Below are positions 18,273 to 28,930 of a DNA stretch of 64,000 nt, piece by piece. The first letter of the stretch is position 1. Each line of letters opens with the position of its first letter. The position numbers and the translations under genes were made by a program. Origin of the DNA: Pasteurella dagmatis. Lineage in GTDB: Bacteria; Pseudomonadota; Gammaproteobacteria; Enterobacterales; Pasteurellaceae. A model generated the notes under the pieces. The model saw nothing but the letters and a program-made list of their open reading frames with translations, did not search any database and was not told where the DNA came from. The DNA lies in NCBI RefSeq assembly GCF_900186835.1, contig NZ_LT906448.1:1347501-1411500 (forward strand), given 5' to 3'.

Positions 18273-18389
18273 TTTTTCATAGTTGAACCGATTGATTTGC
18301 ATTATGCTTGTGATATGATCATCAACACTTGAAATTATAAAAATCGTTCTTATCATAGAGAACATAATTAACAGAAAAAGGAAAAGATA

Positions 18390-18710
18390 ATGGAAGTATT
18401 ACATTCTACTGACGCAACATTCGCAGCTGATGTGGTAAATTCAGATGTGCCAGTATTATTAGATTTTTGGGCGCCTTGGTGTGGTCCTTGCCGTATGATT
18501 TCACCAATTTTAGATGAAATTGCAACGGAATTTTCGGGTAAAGTAAAAGTAGTAAAAATCAATATCGATGAAAACCAGGCAACACCAGCGCAATTGGGTG
18601 TACGTAGTATCCCAACTTTAGTGTTATTTAAAGATGGTAAACCAGTTGCAACACAAGTGGGCGCATTGCCAAAAAACCAATTAGCAAATTTTATTAATCA
18701 AAATATCTAA
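18390..18710 (+). CDS. trxA: Thioredoxin 1
   Basis: This 106-residue cytoplasmic disulfide reductant has the active site WCGPC (Cys31 and Cys34) in a [15 protein letters not shown] context and the cis-Pro SIPTLVLF loop. It supplies electrons to MsrB and ribonucleotide reductase and to sulfur assimilation. It is monocistronic, with AAAAAGGAAAAG upstream and a strong hairpin after it. Confidence 0.97.
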   Translation: MEVLHSTDATFAADVVNSDVPVLLDFWAPWCGPCRMISPILDEIATEFSGKVKVVKINIDENQATPAQLGVRSIPTLVLFKDGKPVATQVGALPKNQLANFINQNI

Positions 18711-18754
18711 TTGTACTCAAAAAATGCCCAAATAAGGGATTGAGATAATATTAA

Positions 18755-18787
18755 AAACCGCTAATGAATTCATCAAAAGCGGTTTTT
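18755..18787 (+). terminator. trxA terminator
   Basis: AAACCGCT pairs with AGCGGTTT, followed by a T-run. Confidence 0.88.
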
Positions 18788-18805
18788 CTATATCTGCTAC
18801 TTCAA

Positions 18806-18839
18806 GAATTAAGTACGAGAAAAAAAGCGTACTCAATTC
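18806..18839. repeat. 12-bp imperfect inverted repeat between trxA and membrane-protein gene
   Basis: GAATTAAGTACG and CGTACTCAATTC pair over 12 positions with one wobble, around an A-rich 10-base loop. It may act as the 3' end structure of the leftward membrane-protein gene, although the T-run lies in the loop and not after the stem. Confidence 0.5.
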
Positions 18840-18854
18840 CACGCCTATTCTGAG

Positions 18855-19664
18855 TTAAGCAATATAAGCAAAACTACTCCAAACTGGCAATGAGGCTGAA
18901 ATCAACAATAAAATGCTTAACGATATATAAGACAACGTCCAGCGTTTAAAAATATGTACGGCCAAAATAAATGCCATAAATAAGTGCAGTATAAAATACA
19001 AGATAAAAGCAAATTCATTAGCAAATTTGACCGAACTTGATTCACTAAATAGTACAAATAGTGCCGCTAATGAGTTACAAAATAGCATTATTAACATTCC
19101 TAATGGCAACAATGCAATAAAGCCCTGTAAACGATTTCTGGCAATTACTAAGGCTAAATTAGCTAAAATAATACCTGTCAAACTCTGACCAAAAACACTG
19201 AACTGAATAAAATATAAAGCTGAGATATCAATAAATATTAATAGATAACCAACGATGCCTAATCCACCAATCATTGCAGCCATTATCAATACTGAACGTC
19301 TAAATTGTGGATCTTGCGGTTGAATCCAAGTAGCAATCACCATACTTAAGCCAGCAATGCAGACAAAATCTGTTAACACAAAATGATAATTTGAAAAGAC
19401 ACTCAAGAAAAACCAAACTAACCAGAAAATCGCAAAATATAAATTTACTTTGCTCAAACGCCAGCGTTGTCCTGAACAAATTTGCCCTTTTGAAAAGACG
19501 ATCAAACAAAGTAATTGTGCGGTAAGAAATGCAAAAGCCAGATGCGATATTGCTTTAGGTTGAGATTGTAAAAACAAGGTAAAAATATCCACACCGAGTA
19601 ATAAAAGAATCGGAAACGCCGAAATAAAGACAGTAAAAAGCACCGGTTGTTTTTCTTCAGACAT
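18855..19664 (-). CDS. Unknown polytopic membrane protein (269 aa)
   Basis: I do not recognise a family. The protein is almost all hydrophobic, with about eight transmembrane helices beginning at residues 9-31 (FTVFISAFPILLLLGVDIFTLFL) and continuing to the C-terminus (YISLSILLLISASLPVWSSFAYIA). Loops are short, with no ATPase or transporter signature. Codon use is like the neighbours. AGGAAAAATT precedes the ATG. It is divergent from yicG-proA across a region with two facing uptake sequences. It may be a lineage-specific inner-membrane protein. Confidence 0.72.
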   Translation of the reverse strand: MSEEKQPVLFTVFISAFPILLLLGVDIFTLFLQSQPKAISHLAFAFLTAQLLCLIVFSKGQICSGQRWRLSKVNLYFAIFWLVWFFLSVFSNYHFVLTDFVCIAGLSMVIATWIQPQDPQFRRSVLIMAAMIGGLGIVGYLLIFIDISALYFIQFSVFGQSLTGIILANLALVIARNRLQGFIALLPLGMLIMLFCNSLAALFVLFSESSSVKFANEFAFILYFILHLFMAFILAVHIFKRWTLSYISLSILLLISASLPVWSSFAYIA

Positions 19665-19803
19665 AATTTTTCCTGAGTAAAAAGAGAAAATAGGTGGCTA
19701 ATTATGCAAGAATTCAAAAGTGCGGTCAAAATTTCCTATCATTTTGATTGATTCCTCTCTAAAATAATCGAAAAATTAACCGCACTTTTTGAGATGGAAT
19801 TTT

Positions 19804-20475
19804 ATGCTACTAAGTGTTTTATATATTATTGGCATTACCGCTGAAGCGATCACTGGTGCGCTTGCTGCTGGGCGGGAAAAAATGGATATTTTTGGTGTGA
19901 TAATCATCGCTTCGATGACAGCGATTGGTGGAGGCTCCGTACGAGATGTATTACTTGGTCACTACCCTCTCGGCTGGGTTAAAAACCCACAATATTTCTT
20001 AATTGTTGCCACTGCCGCCGTTCTCACAGTCGTTATTGCCCCTCTTATTCGCCAATTTATACGTTATTTTCATACCATTTTTCTAGTGCTTGATGCGCTA
20101 GGTTTAATTGTCTTTTCAATTATCGGTGCACAAATCGCATTAGATATGGGACACGGCTTTACAATTGCGATTATCGCCGCCATTATTACAGGAGCATTTG
20201 GTGGTGTACTGCGTGATCTACTTTGTAATCGGATTCCATTAGTTTTCCAAAAAGAACTTTATGCAAGTATTGCGTTTATTGCGACTGCAATTTATATCGG
20301 GCTGCAACAACTACATTTAGAGCAAAATCTGGTGATTATCATTACTTTAGTAAGCGGATTTATTGCTCGTCTATTAGCAATTTATTTCGAATGGGGATTA
20401 CCGGTCTTTGACTACCAAGAGCAAGAAATTCCAAAAAACAAAGCAAACGACAAACTACCAACAAAAACAAAATAG
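19804..20475 (+). CDS. yicG: TRIC-type cation channel family protein YicG (UPF0126)
   Basis: This 223-residue membrane protein has two repeats of three helices, each with the glycine-rich family motif: [13 protein letters not shown] and [12 protein letters not shown]. The bacterial UPF0126/TRIC family contains trimeric potassium-type channels, with some members linked to glycine use. I start at ATG 19804, preceded by GAGATGGA. A TTG at 19789 would overlap an uptake sequence. A Lys/Asn-rich polar tail of about 20 residues follows the last helix. The stop is eight bases before proA, so the two are co-transcribed. Confidence 0.88.
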   Translation: MLLSVLYIIGITAEAITGALAAGREKMDIFGVIIIASMTAIGGGSVRDVLLGHYPLGWVKNPQYFLIVATAAVLTVVIAPLIRQFIRYFHTIFLVLDALGLIVFSIIGAQIALDMGHGFTIAIIAAIITGAFGGVLRDLLCNRIPLVFQKELYASIAFIATAIYIGLQQLHLEQNLVIIITLVSGFIARLLAIYFEWGLPVFDYQEQEIPKNKANDKLPTKTK

Positions 20476-20483
20476 GCAGGATT

Positions 20484-21746
20484 ATGAGTATTAATTTGCA
20501 AGCAATGGGAAAACAAGCTAAGCAAGCAGCTTTTGTCTTATCACAACTTTCACAGCAACAAAAAAATCAAGCATTACAACTGATTGCTGAAGAATTAAAA
20601 AAACAATCTGATGTTATTTTGGCTGCAAATGCTAAAGATATCGAAACTGCAAAACAAAATGGTTTATCTGATGCCATTATCGATCGTTTATTACTGACAG
20701 AAGATCGCTTGAATGCTATTGCTAATGATGTGCTGCACGTTATCTCTTTAGCGGATCCCATTGGCAAATTAATTGACGGTGGAATCTTAGATAGCGGATT
20801 AAAAATTGAACGTGTACGAGTTCCTCTCGGTGTAGTAGGTACCATTTACGAAGCTCGCCCAAACGTGACAATTGATGTAGCAACCCTTTGTTTAAAGACA
20901 GGCAATGCAGTGATTCTACGTGGTGGCAAAGAAACACAGCACTCCAACAAAGTTTTAGTCGAAGTGGTACAGCATGCCCTAGAAAAAGCAGGATTGCCAA
21001 GACACGCAGTGCAAGCAGTTAATAACCCTGACCGAGCATTAGTAATGGAACTGCTCAAACTAGATCGTTATGTAGATATGATTATTCCACGAGGCGGAGC
21101 AGGACTACACGAGCTATGCAAACAACATTCAACTATTCCAGTAATTGTTGGTGGGATTGGTGTATGTCATTTATTCGTAGAAGAAAGTGCTGATTTTGAT
21201 AAATCATTACTACTGATTGAAAATGCGAAAACACAGCGACCAAGTACCTGTAATACGCTAGAAACCTTGCTAGTACAACGCAGTATTGCCGAGCAATTTC
21301 TACCAAAATTAGCGAAACAACTTGGAGCGAAAAAAGTAAAATTTCATGCAGATTCGACCGCACTTTCTATCCTGCAAGCTTGCCACGCTGAAGTTAGCCC
21401 TGTGCAAGAACAAGAATTACGCCAAGAATGGCTATCTTATGATTTGAATGTAGTCGTTGTAGAAGATTTAGCACAAGCGATTGAACATATTCGTAAATAC
21501 GGTAGCCAACACTCTGACGGCATCTTAACTAGCTCACAACAACTTGCTCAGCAGTTTGTAGCCCAAGTGGATTCTGCTGCCGTTTATATAAATGCAAGTA
21601 CAAGATTTACTGATGGTGGACAATTTGGTTTAGGTGCTGAAGTAGCAGTAAGCACACAAAAACTCCACGCTCGTGGTCCAATGGGACTAGAAGCATTAAC
21701 CACATATAAATGGGTTTGTATAGGTGATTACGCATCTCGCATATAA
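20484..21746 (+). CDS. proA: Gamma-glutamyl phosphate reductase
   Basis: This 420-residue aldehyde-dehydrogenase-superfamily enzyme makes glutamate semialdehyde for proline synthesis using NADPH. Clear motifs are [38 protein letters not shown], the catalytic Cys region [12 protein letters not shown] and the C-terminal [35 protein letters not shown]. It follows yicG by eight bases. proB is not adjacent. An uptake sequence (21357-21365) is embedded in frame. Confidence 0.97.
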   Translation: MSINLQAMGKQAKQAAFVLSQLSQQQKNQALQLIAEELKKQSDVILAANAKDIETAKQNGLSDAIIDRLLLTEDRLNAIANDVLHVISLADPIGKLIDGGILDSGLKIERVRVPLGVVGTIYEARPNVTIDVATLCLKTGNAVILRGGKETQHSNKVLVEVVQHALEKAGLPRHAVQAVNNPDRALVMELLKLDRYVDMIIPRGGAGLHELCKQHSTIPVIVGGIGVCHLFVEESADFDKSLLLIENAKTQRPSTCNTLETLLVQRSIAEQFLPKLAKQLGAKKVKFHADSTALSILQACHAEVSPVQEQELRQEWLSYDLNVVVVEDLAQAIEHIRKYGSQHSDGILTSSQQLAQQFVAQVDSAAVYINASTRFTDGGQFGLGAEVAVSTQKLHARGPMGLEALTTYKWVCIGDYASRI

Positions 21747-21879
21747 ATAACCTCTAATAAAAAGTGATTTTTATTATTTTTAAATGATATTAATTTAAAA
21801 TTTATTAAAATATATTTAAAAAATTACAATTTGTTATACATTAAATAGTTATCATAAAAAGTAAAAAGGAATGTTTTCT

Positions 21880-23232
21880 ATGTCTCATCTTTCCGTTGCT
21901 AAATTTGGGGGCACTAGCGTAGCAAATCATTGTGCCATGAAATCTTGTGCACATATTGTGATTAATGACCCAAATACTCGTGTTGTGGTCCTTTCTGCCT
22001 CTGCTGGAGTAACGAATTTACTAGTTACATTAGCCAATGGTTGTGAAGCAGCTGAACGAGCAAAACTAATTAATGAAGTTCGCCAAATTCAGGAAAATAT
22101 TCTGAAAGAATTACAAGATGACAGCTTAGTTAGAAATCAAATCGAAGCTATTTTAACAAATATCGAATCTTTAGCTGAAACAGCGAAAATTGAAAACTCA
22201 GCAGCACTCACTGATGAGCTGATTAGCCAAGGCGAAATGATGTCATCATTGATTTTTGTTGAAGTATTACGTGAGCTTAATATATCAGCAACTTGGGTTG
22301 ATGTACGTGAGATCATTGCAACCAATAGCCATTTTAGTCAAGCGATACCGAATGATGAGAAAACGCAAGAAAATAGTGATAAATTTCTTAAACCACTTAT
22401 TGAACGTGGCGAGCTAGTCATTACACAAGGGTTTATCGGACGTGACCCGAATGGGCAAACGACAACACTAGGCCGTGGAGGCAGTGACTATTCAGCCGCA
22501 TTACTTGCCGAAGTATTACACGCGCAAGATGTCTTAATTTGGACTGATGTTGCTGGCATTTATACAACGGATCCTCGAATTGTGCCAAATGCAAAGCGCA
22601 TTGATACAATGAGTTTTTCTGAAGCAGCTGAAATGGCAACTTTCGGTGCGAAAGTGCTACATCCTTCTACATTATTGCCAGCAGTACGCAGTAACATTCC
22701 TGTTTATGTTGGTTCAAGCAAAGCACCTGAAAATGGTGGTTCCTGGGTGACTCTTGATCCGCAACCTCGCCCATTATTTAGAGCCATTGCATTACGTCGC
22801 GATCAAGTATTAATCACATTATCAAACTTAAATATGCGACACACAAAAGGTTTTTTAGCAACGGTATTTACCATCTTAGCAAAACATAAAATGTCTGTGG
22901 ATATCGTCACAACATCTGAAGTAAGTATCGCACTTACGTTAGATAAAACGAATATAGACACCTCTGCTGTAGATGTACTTTCACCAACATTACTTAATGA
23001 ATTAAGCGAATTGTGTACGGTGAAAATCGATACAGATTTATCACTGGTCACATTAATTGGTAATAACTTGCATACGTCTGCCGGCGTTGCAAAACAAATT
23101 TTCAATACATTAGAAAATTATAATATTCGTACCATCAATTACGGTGCAAGTACCAACAATGTTTGTATGCTTGTACAAAGCCAACAAGCCGATGAAGTTG
23201 TCTCCCAGCTACATAAAGCATTGTTTGAATAA
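21880..23232 (+). CDS. lysC: Lysine-sensitive aspartokinase III
   Basis: This 450-residue kinase phosphorylates aspartate, the first step to lysine, threonine and methionine. The N-terminal KFGGTSVANHCAMK, LGRGGSDYSA and WTDVAGIYTTDPRIVPNAKRI mark the catalytic domain. Two ACT domains (about 310-450) give the monofunctional lysine-inhibited type; there is no homoserine dehydrogenase half. I take the second ATG (AAAGGA nine bases upstream) over the ATG at 21871, which abuts the ribosome site. The 130-base leader is too short and too AT-rich to hold a lysine riboswitch. Confidence 0.93.
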   Translation: MSHLSVAKFGGTSVANHCAMKSCAHIVINDPNTRVVVLSASAGVTNLLVTLANGCEAAERAKLINEVRQIQENILKELQDDSLVRNQIEAILTNIESLAETAKIENSAALTDELISQGEMMSSLIFVEVLRELNISATWVDVREIIATNSHFSQAIPNDEKTQENSDKFLKPLIERGELVITQGFIGRDPNGQTTTLGRGGSDYSAALLAEVLHAQDVLIWTDVAGIYTTDPRIVPNAKRIDTMSFSEAAEMATFGAKVLHPSTLLPAVRSNIPVYVGSSKAPENGGSWVTLDPQPRPLFRAIALRRDQVLITLSNLNMRHTKGFLATVFTILAKHKMSVDIVTTSEVSIALTLDKTNIDTSAVDVLSPTLLNELSELCTVKIDTDLSLVTLIGNNLHTSAGVAKQIFNTLENYNIRTINYGASTNNVCMLVQSQQADEVVSQLHKALFE

Positions 23233-23259
23233 ATCTCATACCAGTTAAATGCACAATAT

Positions 23260-23292
23260 AAAGCCAGAGAGAAAATCCCTCTTTGGCTTTTT
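23260..23292 (+). terminator. lysC terminator
   Basis: AAGCCA-G-AGAG pairs with CTCT-T-TGGCTT, followed by a T-run. Confidence 0.87.
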
Positions 23293-23313
23293 AAACTTAC
23301 CCTTCTATTAAAA

Positions 23314-23335
23314 TATCAAATAAAATCATAAATCG
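23314..23335 (+). repeat. Direct repeat upstream of purA, copy 1
   Basis: This 22-base unit starts TATCAAATAAAA and continues with CATAAAT. It recurs at 23422-23443 with 20 of 22 bases identical. It lies between the lysC terminator and purA. Confidence 0.6.
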
Positions 23336-23360
23336 TTTCAATCTCTCTACCTCATTCTAG

Positions 23361-24821
<1,461 letters not shown>

Positions 24822-24852
24822 AATATTTGCTCATTTCGACCGCACTTTTAAG

Positions 24853-24884
24853 ATGGAAAGCTAAATCTAGCTTTCCATTTTTTA
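24853..24884 (+). terminator. purA terminator
   Basis: ATGGAAAGCTA and TAGCTTTCCAT form a perfect 11-bp stem with a four-base loop, then six Ts. A perfect uptake sequence (24839-24847) lies just before it. Confidence 0.92.
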
Positions 24885-24945
24885 CTTAAATAGCTTAGAA
24901 ATAGGAAATACAAATTGATTTTATAGATATTTTAAATTAAATTTT

Positions 24946-24959
24946 TTAACTTAGATCAA
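24946..24959 (+). promoter_or_regulatory. FNR-like site upstream of the triheme peroxidase
   Basis: TTAAC-TTAG-ATCAA matches eight of ten bases of the FNR consensus TTGAT-N4-ATCAA. A TAATAT at 24982-24987 would put the site at about -41, the class-II activation position. The assignment is from pattern only. Confidence 0.5.
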
Positions 24960-25017
24960 ATTTCCCTATTTTTTGTAATGTTAATATATAACCATATCAT
25001 TAATTAGGGAGCTATTT

Positions 25018-26424
25018 ATGAAAATCAAAAAACTGCTTTTATCCACAATTGCTATCGTAACCGCAGGCATTTTAGGCACTGTTGGCTATGTTCACATTTT
25101 TGATAAAGAGCAATCTGCCAAGCTACTAAACCAACACTCTTTCGATGATAAAACTCGCCAAGTTGCCAAAATCCTCTACGATAATGGTTGTCAATATTGT
25201 CATACTTCTAACACAGAATTGCCTTTCTACGCTAAATTCCCTATTGTTGACAAAATAATGGAAGAAGATATTCAAAAAGGTATGCGTGTATTTTTATTGA
25301 ATGACATTATTGAAGGTTTAAAAGATCCAAGTAAGATCTCTGAGGTAAGTCTTGCGAAGTTAGAACAAGTACTTGTTAACGATGAAATGCCAATTGCTAA
25401 GTTTATTCACATTCATTGGGGTTCTCGCCCTGATGCAACAGAGAAAGCACATCTATTAGATTGGATCCGTGAACAACGTAAAATACATTTCTTACCTGAA
25501 AATACAGAAGGAACAAATCCTTTACGATTAGTTCAGCCAATTCCAGATCAAATCAAAACAGATCCACTCAAAGTTGAATTAGGAAATCTACTCTATCACG
25601 ATGGTCGCTTATCTGCTGATGGTAGTATTCAATGCCATACCTGTCACCAATTACAAGTAGGTGGAACTGATGGTTTAGATGTTTCAGTGGGTATTGATGG
25701 CTTAAAAGGTGGAATTAATGCTCCAACCGTTTATAACGCTGCATTTAACACTGCACAATTCTGGGATGGTCGAGCCAAAGATCTAGCAGCACAAGCAGGG
25801 GGACCACCGCTTAATCCTATTGAAATGGGCTCAAAAACTTGGGATGAAATCGTTGCAAAATTTGAGCAAGATGAAACATTCAAAGAAAAATTCTTAGCTG
25901 TTTATCCTGAAATTAGCGAGGCAACAATCACGAATGCAATTGCTGAATTTGAAAAAACGTTAATTACGCCAAATAGTGCCTTTGACCGTTATCTCAAAGG
26001 CGATAAAAAAGCCTTAACAGCTTCACAAATTCGAGGTTATGAGCTATTTGAACAACATAAATGTGACACTTGCCACGTTGGTGTTGCAATGGGAGGACAG
26101 TCTTACGAATATATGGGCTTATTTGATGATTATTTTGCAGCCAGAGGTACGCCTTTAACTGATGCAGATCAAGGTCGTTTTGCACATACACAAGACCCTG
26201 CAGATATGCACAAATTTAAAGTGCCAACTTTACGTAATATTGCATTAACAGCCCCTTATATGCACGATGCACGCACAAGTGATTTGAAAGAAGCGGTACG
26301 TATTATGTTACATTATCAAAGTGGTAAAACATTGCCAGATCAAGATGTAGCAGATATTACTTCATTCTTAGAAAGTTTAACTGGTGAATATCAAGGAAAA
26401 TTATTAACAAGAGAAACAAAATAA
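25018..26424 (+). CDS. Triheme cytochrome c peroxidase / quinol peroxidase
   Basis: This 468-residue periplasmic peroxidase has an N-terminal membrane anchor or signal (residues 6-26) and three CxxCH heme sites: C58-H62 (CQYCH), C206-H210 (CHTCH) and C349-H353 (CDTCH). The two C-terminal hemes form a standard bacterial diheme peroxidase; the extra N-terminal heme domain is that of YhjA and of the quinol peroxidase (QPO) described in Aggregatibacter. It reduces H2O2, with electrons probably drawn from membrane quinol. It stands alone, with an FNR-like site upstream and a terminator. ccp or qpo would be suitable names. Confidence 0.93.
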   Translation: MKIKKLLLSTIAIVTAGILGTVGYVHIFDKEQSAKLLNQHSFDDKTRQVAKILYDNGCQYCHTSNTELPFYAKFPIVDKIMEEDIQKGMRVFLLNDIIEGLKDPSKISEVSLAKLEQVLVNDEMPIAKFIHIHWGSRPDATEKAHLLDWIREQRKIHFLPENTEGTNPLRLVQPIPDQIKTDPLKVELGNLLYHDGRLSADGSIQCHTCHQLQVGGTDGLDVSVGIDGLKGGINAPTVYNAAFNTAQFWDGRAKDLAAQAGGPPLNPIEMGSKTWDEIVAKFEQDETFKEKFLAVYPEISEATITNAIAEFEKTLITPNSAFDRYLKGDKKALTASQIRGYELFEQHKCDTCHVGVAMGGQSYEYMGLFDDYFAARGTPLTDADQGRFAHTQDPADMHKFKVPTLRNIALTAPYMHDARTSDLKEAVRIMLHYQSGKTLPDQDVADITSFLESLTGEYQGKLLTRETK

Positions 26425-26458
26425 TATTGTTCATAATAAAAAAATTACTCCCTATTGT

Positions 26459-26484
26459 GACCTAGCATTAGCTAGGTCTTTTTT
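26459..26484 (+). terminator. Peroxidase-gene terminator
   Basis: GACCTAGC and GCTAGGTC form a perfect eight-base stem with loop ATTA and six Ts. Confidence 0.92.
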
Positions 26485-26517
26485 GTAAAAAACAAACACA
26501 CTGTCTTCCTAATTTAT

Positions 26518-26531
26518 TTGATCTAGATCAC
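26518..26531 (+). promoter_or_regulatory. FNR-like (or CRP-like) site upstream of nrdD
   Basis: TTGAT-CTAG-ATCAC matches nine of ten FNR bases. The same stretch reads TTTGA-N6-TCACA for CRP. It lies 204 bases before nrdD. FNR activation of the anaerobic reductase is established in enterobacteria. Confidence 0.6.
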
Positions 26532-26549
26532 AATTCCCAAAAAAACATT

Positions 26550-26564
26550 TGAGAATAATTCTCA
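26550..26564 (+). promoter_or_regulatory. Fur-like 7-1-7 palindrome
   Basis: TGAGAAT-A-ATTCTCA is a perfect 7-1-7 palindrome. It matches 13 of 15 bases of the Fur motif TGATAAT-N-ATTATCA. It sits 19 bases after the FNR-like site. It is speculative as a Fur target. Confidence 0.35.
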
Positions 26565-26645
26565 TAAATCAATGACATTTTTCTTAATAAAAGCAATTAG
26601 TAATCCTCACTAATGTTAGTTTTATACACATCTGACATCAATAAA

Positions 26646-26693
26646 ACACTATATATTGTGGTTGAAAATATAATTTTAACTATATATAGTACT
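26646..26693 (+). promoter_or_regulatory. Paired NrdR boxes upstream of nrdD
   Basis: Box 1 (26646-26661) reads ACACTATATATTGTGG and box 2 (26678-26693) reads AACTATATATAGTACT. Their centres are 32 bases apart, about three helical turns. Both the sequence (ACACWATATWTTG) and the spacing match the NrdR operators known from enterobacterial nrd promoters. NrdR represses ribonucleotide reductase genes when dATP is plentiful. Confidence 0.88.
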
Positions 26694-26734
26694 CAGCGAG
26701 TCATCTAGTCATACATAAATATAGGGTAAAAAAT

Positions 26735-28861
26735 ATGGCAACTTTCTTTGTAATCAAACGCGACGGTTCACGTGCCAGTTTCGAAGTACAACGTATCATT
26801 AATGCAGTAAAAAAAGCAGCTGAAGCGGTAAATATCGACAATGAACATTATTGTCATACTATCGGACAACGTGTTAGTGATGAAATATTCACCGGTTATC
26901 AAAATGAAATTGATATTAGCCATATTCAAAAGATTGTTGAAAATCAGCTAATGTCTGGACAGTATCCTGAAATTGCACGTGCTTATATTGAATATCGCCA
27001 CGACAGAGATCTTGCTCGTGAAAAGCGTAGCCAACTGACCAAAGAAATTGAAGGATTAATTGAACAAAGCAATGTTGAACTACTCAATGAAAATGCGAAT
27101 AAGGATGCGAAAGTTATTCCTACACAACGTGATTTACTCGCTGGTATTGTTGCTAAGCACTATGCCAAACGTTATATTCTCCCAAGAGATGTAGTAGAAG
27201 CTCACGAAAAAGGTGAAATACATTATCACGACCTTGATTATGCACCGTTCTTCCCAATGTTTAACTGTATGTTAGTTGATCTTAAAGGAATGCTCAGTAA
27301 CGGTTTTAAAATGGGAAATGCTGAAATTGAGCCACCTAAATCAATTACCACAGCAACTGCCGTCAGCGCACAAATTATTGCTCAAGTAGCTAGTCATATT
27401 TATGGTGGTACGACAATCAACCGCATTGATGAAGTGCTTGCCCCCTATGTTCAACTAAGCTACGAAAAACACCTTAAAACTGCAGAACAGTGGCAAGTGC
27501 CGGAAGCTGAAAAATATGCTGCTGCGTTAATTGAAAAAGAGTGTTTTGATGCATTCCAGTCTTTGGAATATGAAGTCAACACATTACATACCTCTAATGG
27601 TCAAACACCTTTTGTGACTTTTGGCTTCGGTTTAGGAACAAGCTGGCAAGAGCGTCTCATTCAACGCTCAATTTTACGTAATCGCATTCGTGGATTAGGG
27701 AAAAACCATAAAACGCCTGTTTTTCCTAAACTCGTATTTACCTTGAAAAAAGGGATTAACCAAAGCAAAGATGATCCAAATTATGATATCAAACAACTTG
27801 CGCTTGAATGTGCCTCTAAACGTATGTATCCAGACATTTTAAATTATGATCAAGTAGTTAAAGTAACGGGGTCATTCAAGGCACCGATGGGCTGTCGAAG
27901 CTTTTTAGGTGCATATAGTGAAAACGCTGAAGAAATTCACGATGGCCGAAATAATTTAGGAGTTGTCAGCCTTAACCTTCCTCGAATTGCAATCGAAGCA
28001 AAAAGGGATGAAAAACAATTCTATCAACTACTTGATAAACGTCTGGCTATTGCTAAAAAAGCCCTGATGACCCGTATTGCACGTTTAGAAAATACCAAAG
28101 CCAGAGTAGCTCCTATTTTGTATATGGAGGGCGCTTGTGGAGTACGTTTGAAAGCTGATGATAATGTTGCACAAATTTTTAAAAATGGAAGAGCTTCTAT
28201 TTCTCTCGGCTATATTGGCATTCACGAAACTATTAATGCTCTTTATGGTCACTCACATATTTATGATGATGAGATATTACGTAAGAAAGGTATTGCTATC
28301 GTTGAATACCTTAGCAAAGCCGTCCAAGCTTGGAAACAGGAAACAGGTTATGCTTTCAGCCTTTATTCCACACCAAGTGAAAACCTTTGCGACCGTTTCT
28401 GTCGCTTAGATACCAAACAATTTGGCATCATCGAAAATGTCACTGATAAAGGTTACTACACCAATAGCTACCATTTAGATGTAGAGAAAAAGGTCAATCC
28501 ATACGACAAAATTGATTTCGAAATGCCATACCCATCTTTTGCTAGTGGTGGATTTATTTGCTACGGAGAATATCCCAATATTCAGCATAACCTAAAAGCC
28601 TTGGAAGACGTCTGGGATTACAGCTATGAACGAGTACCTTACTACGGCACAAATACACCTATTGATGAGTGCTATGAATGTGGTTTCAGTGGTGAATTTG
28701 AGTGTACAAGCAAAGGATTCACTTGCCCGAAATGTGGTAATCACGATAGCGAAAAAGTCTCTGTTACTCGACGGGTATGCGGTTATTTAGGCAGTCCAGA
28801 TGCTCGACCATTTAACGCAGGAAAACAAGAAGAAGTGAAACGTCGCATAAAACACTTATAA
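26735..28861 (+). CDS. nrdD: Anaerobic ribonucleoside-triphosphate reductase, class III
   Basis: This 708-residue glycyl-radical enzyme makes dNTPs without oxygen, using formate. An N-terminal ATP-cone (about 1-95) for allosteric dATP/ATP control precedes the barrel. The zinc site is CYEC (646-649) plus CPKC (664-667). The glycyl radical is in RRVCGYLGS at Gly683. AGGG precedes the ATG. The gene is controlled by the upstream NrdR pair and an FNR-like site, and is followed after a hairpin by its activase nrdG. Confidence 0.98.
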   Translation: MATFFVIKRDGSRASFEVQRIINAVKKAAEAVNIDNEHYCHTIGQRVSDEIFTGYQNEIDISHIQKIVENQLMSGQYPEIARAYIEYRHDRDLAREKRSQLTKEIEGLIEQSNVELLNENANKDAKVIPTQRDLLAGIVAKHYAKRYILPRDVVEAHEKGEIHYHDLDYAPFFPMFNCMLVDLKGMLSNGFKMGNAEIEPPKSITTATAVSAQIIAQVASHIYGGTTINRIDEVLAPYVQLSYEKHLKTAEQWQVPEAEKYAAALIEKECFDAFQSLEYEVNTLHTSNGQTPFVTFGFGLGTSWQERLIQRSILRNRIRGLGKNHKTPVFPKLVFTLKKGINQSKDDPNYDIKQLALECASKRMYPDILNYDQVVKVTGSFKAPMGCRSFLGAYSENAEEIHDGRNNLGVVSLNLPRIAIEAKRDEKQFYQLLDKRLAIAKKALMTRIARLENTKARVAPILYMEGACGVRLKADDNVAQIFKNGRASISLGYIGIHETINALYGHSHIYDDEILRKKGIAIVEYLSKAVQAWKQETGYAFSLYSTPSENLCDRFCRLDTKQFGIIENVTDKGYYTNSYHLDVEKKVNPYDKIDFEMPYPSFASGGFICYGEYPNIQHNLKALEDVWDYSYERVPYYGTNTPIDECYECGFSGEFECTSKGFTCPKCGNHDSEKVSVTRRVCGYLGSPDARPFNAGKQEEVKRRIKHL

Positions 28862-28867
28862 ACGTTT

Positions 28868-28901
28868 TCTACTTTCTTTTGCTTTGCCAGAAGAAAGTAG
28901 A
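28868..28901 (+). promoter_or_regulatory. Intercistronic stem-loop between nrdD and nrdG
   Basis: TCTACTTTCTT and AAGAAAGTAGA form a perfect 11-bp stem with a 12-base loop, starting seven bases after the nrdD stop. There is no T-run, so it is unlikely to terminate. It may stabilise the nrdD message or set the NrdD:NrdG ratio. Confidence 0.6.
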
Positions 28902-28930
28902 TACTTTCGTTGAAATGGATGGCTGATGAA

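Noticed and set aside
21747..21879. Possible lysine riboswitch before lysC
   Set aside because: The leader is about 130 bases, extremely AT-rich, and shows none of the conserved helices.
28158..28409. Plus-strand 83-residue frame inside nrdD
   Set aside because: It is out of frame with a well-conserved enzyme and has no start context.
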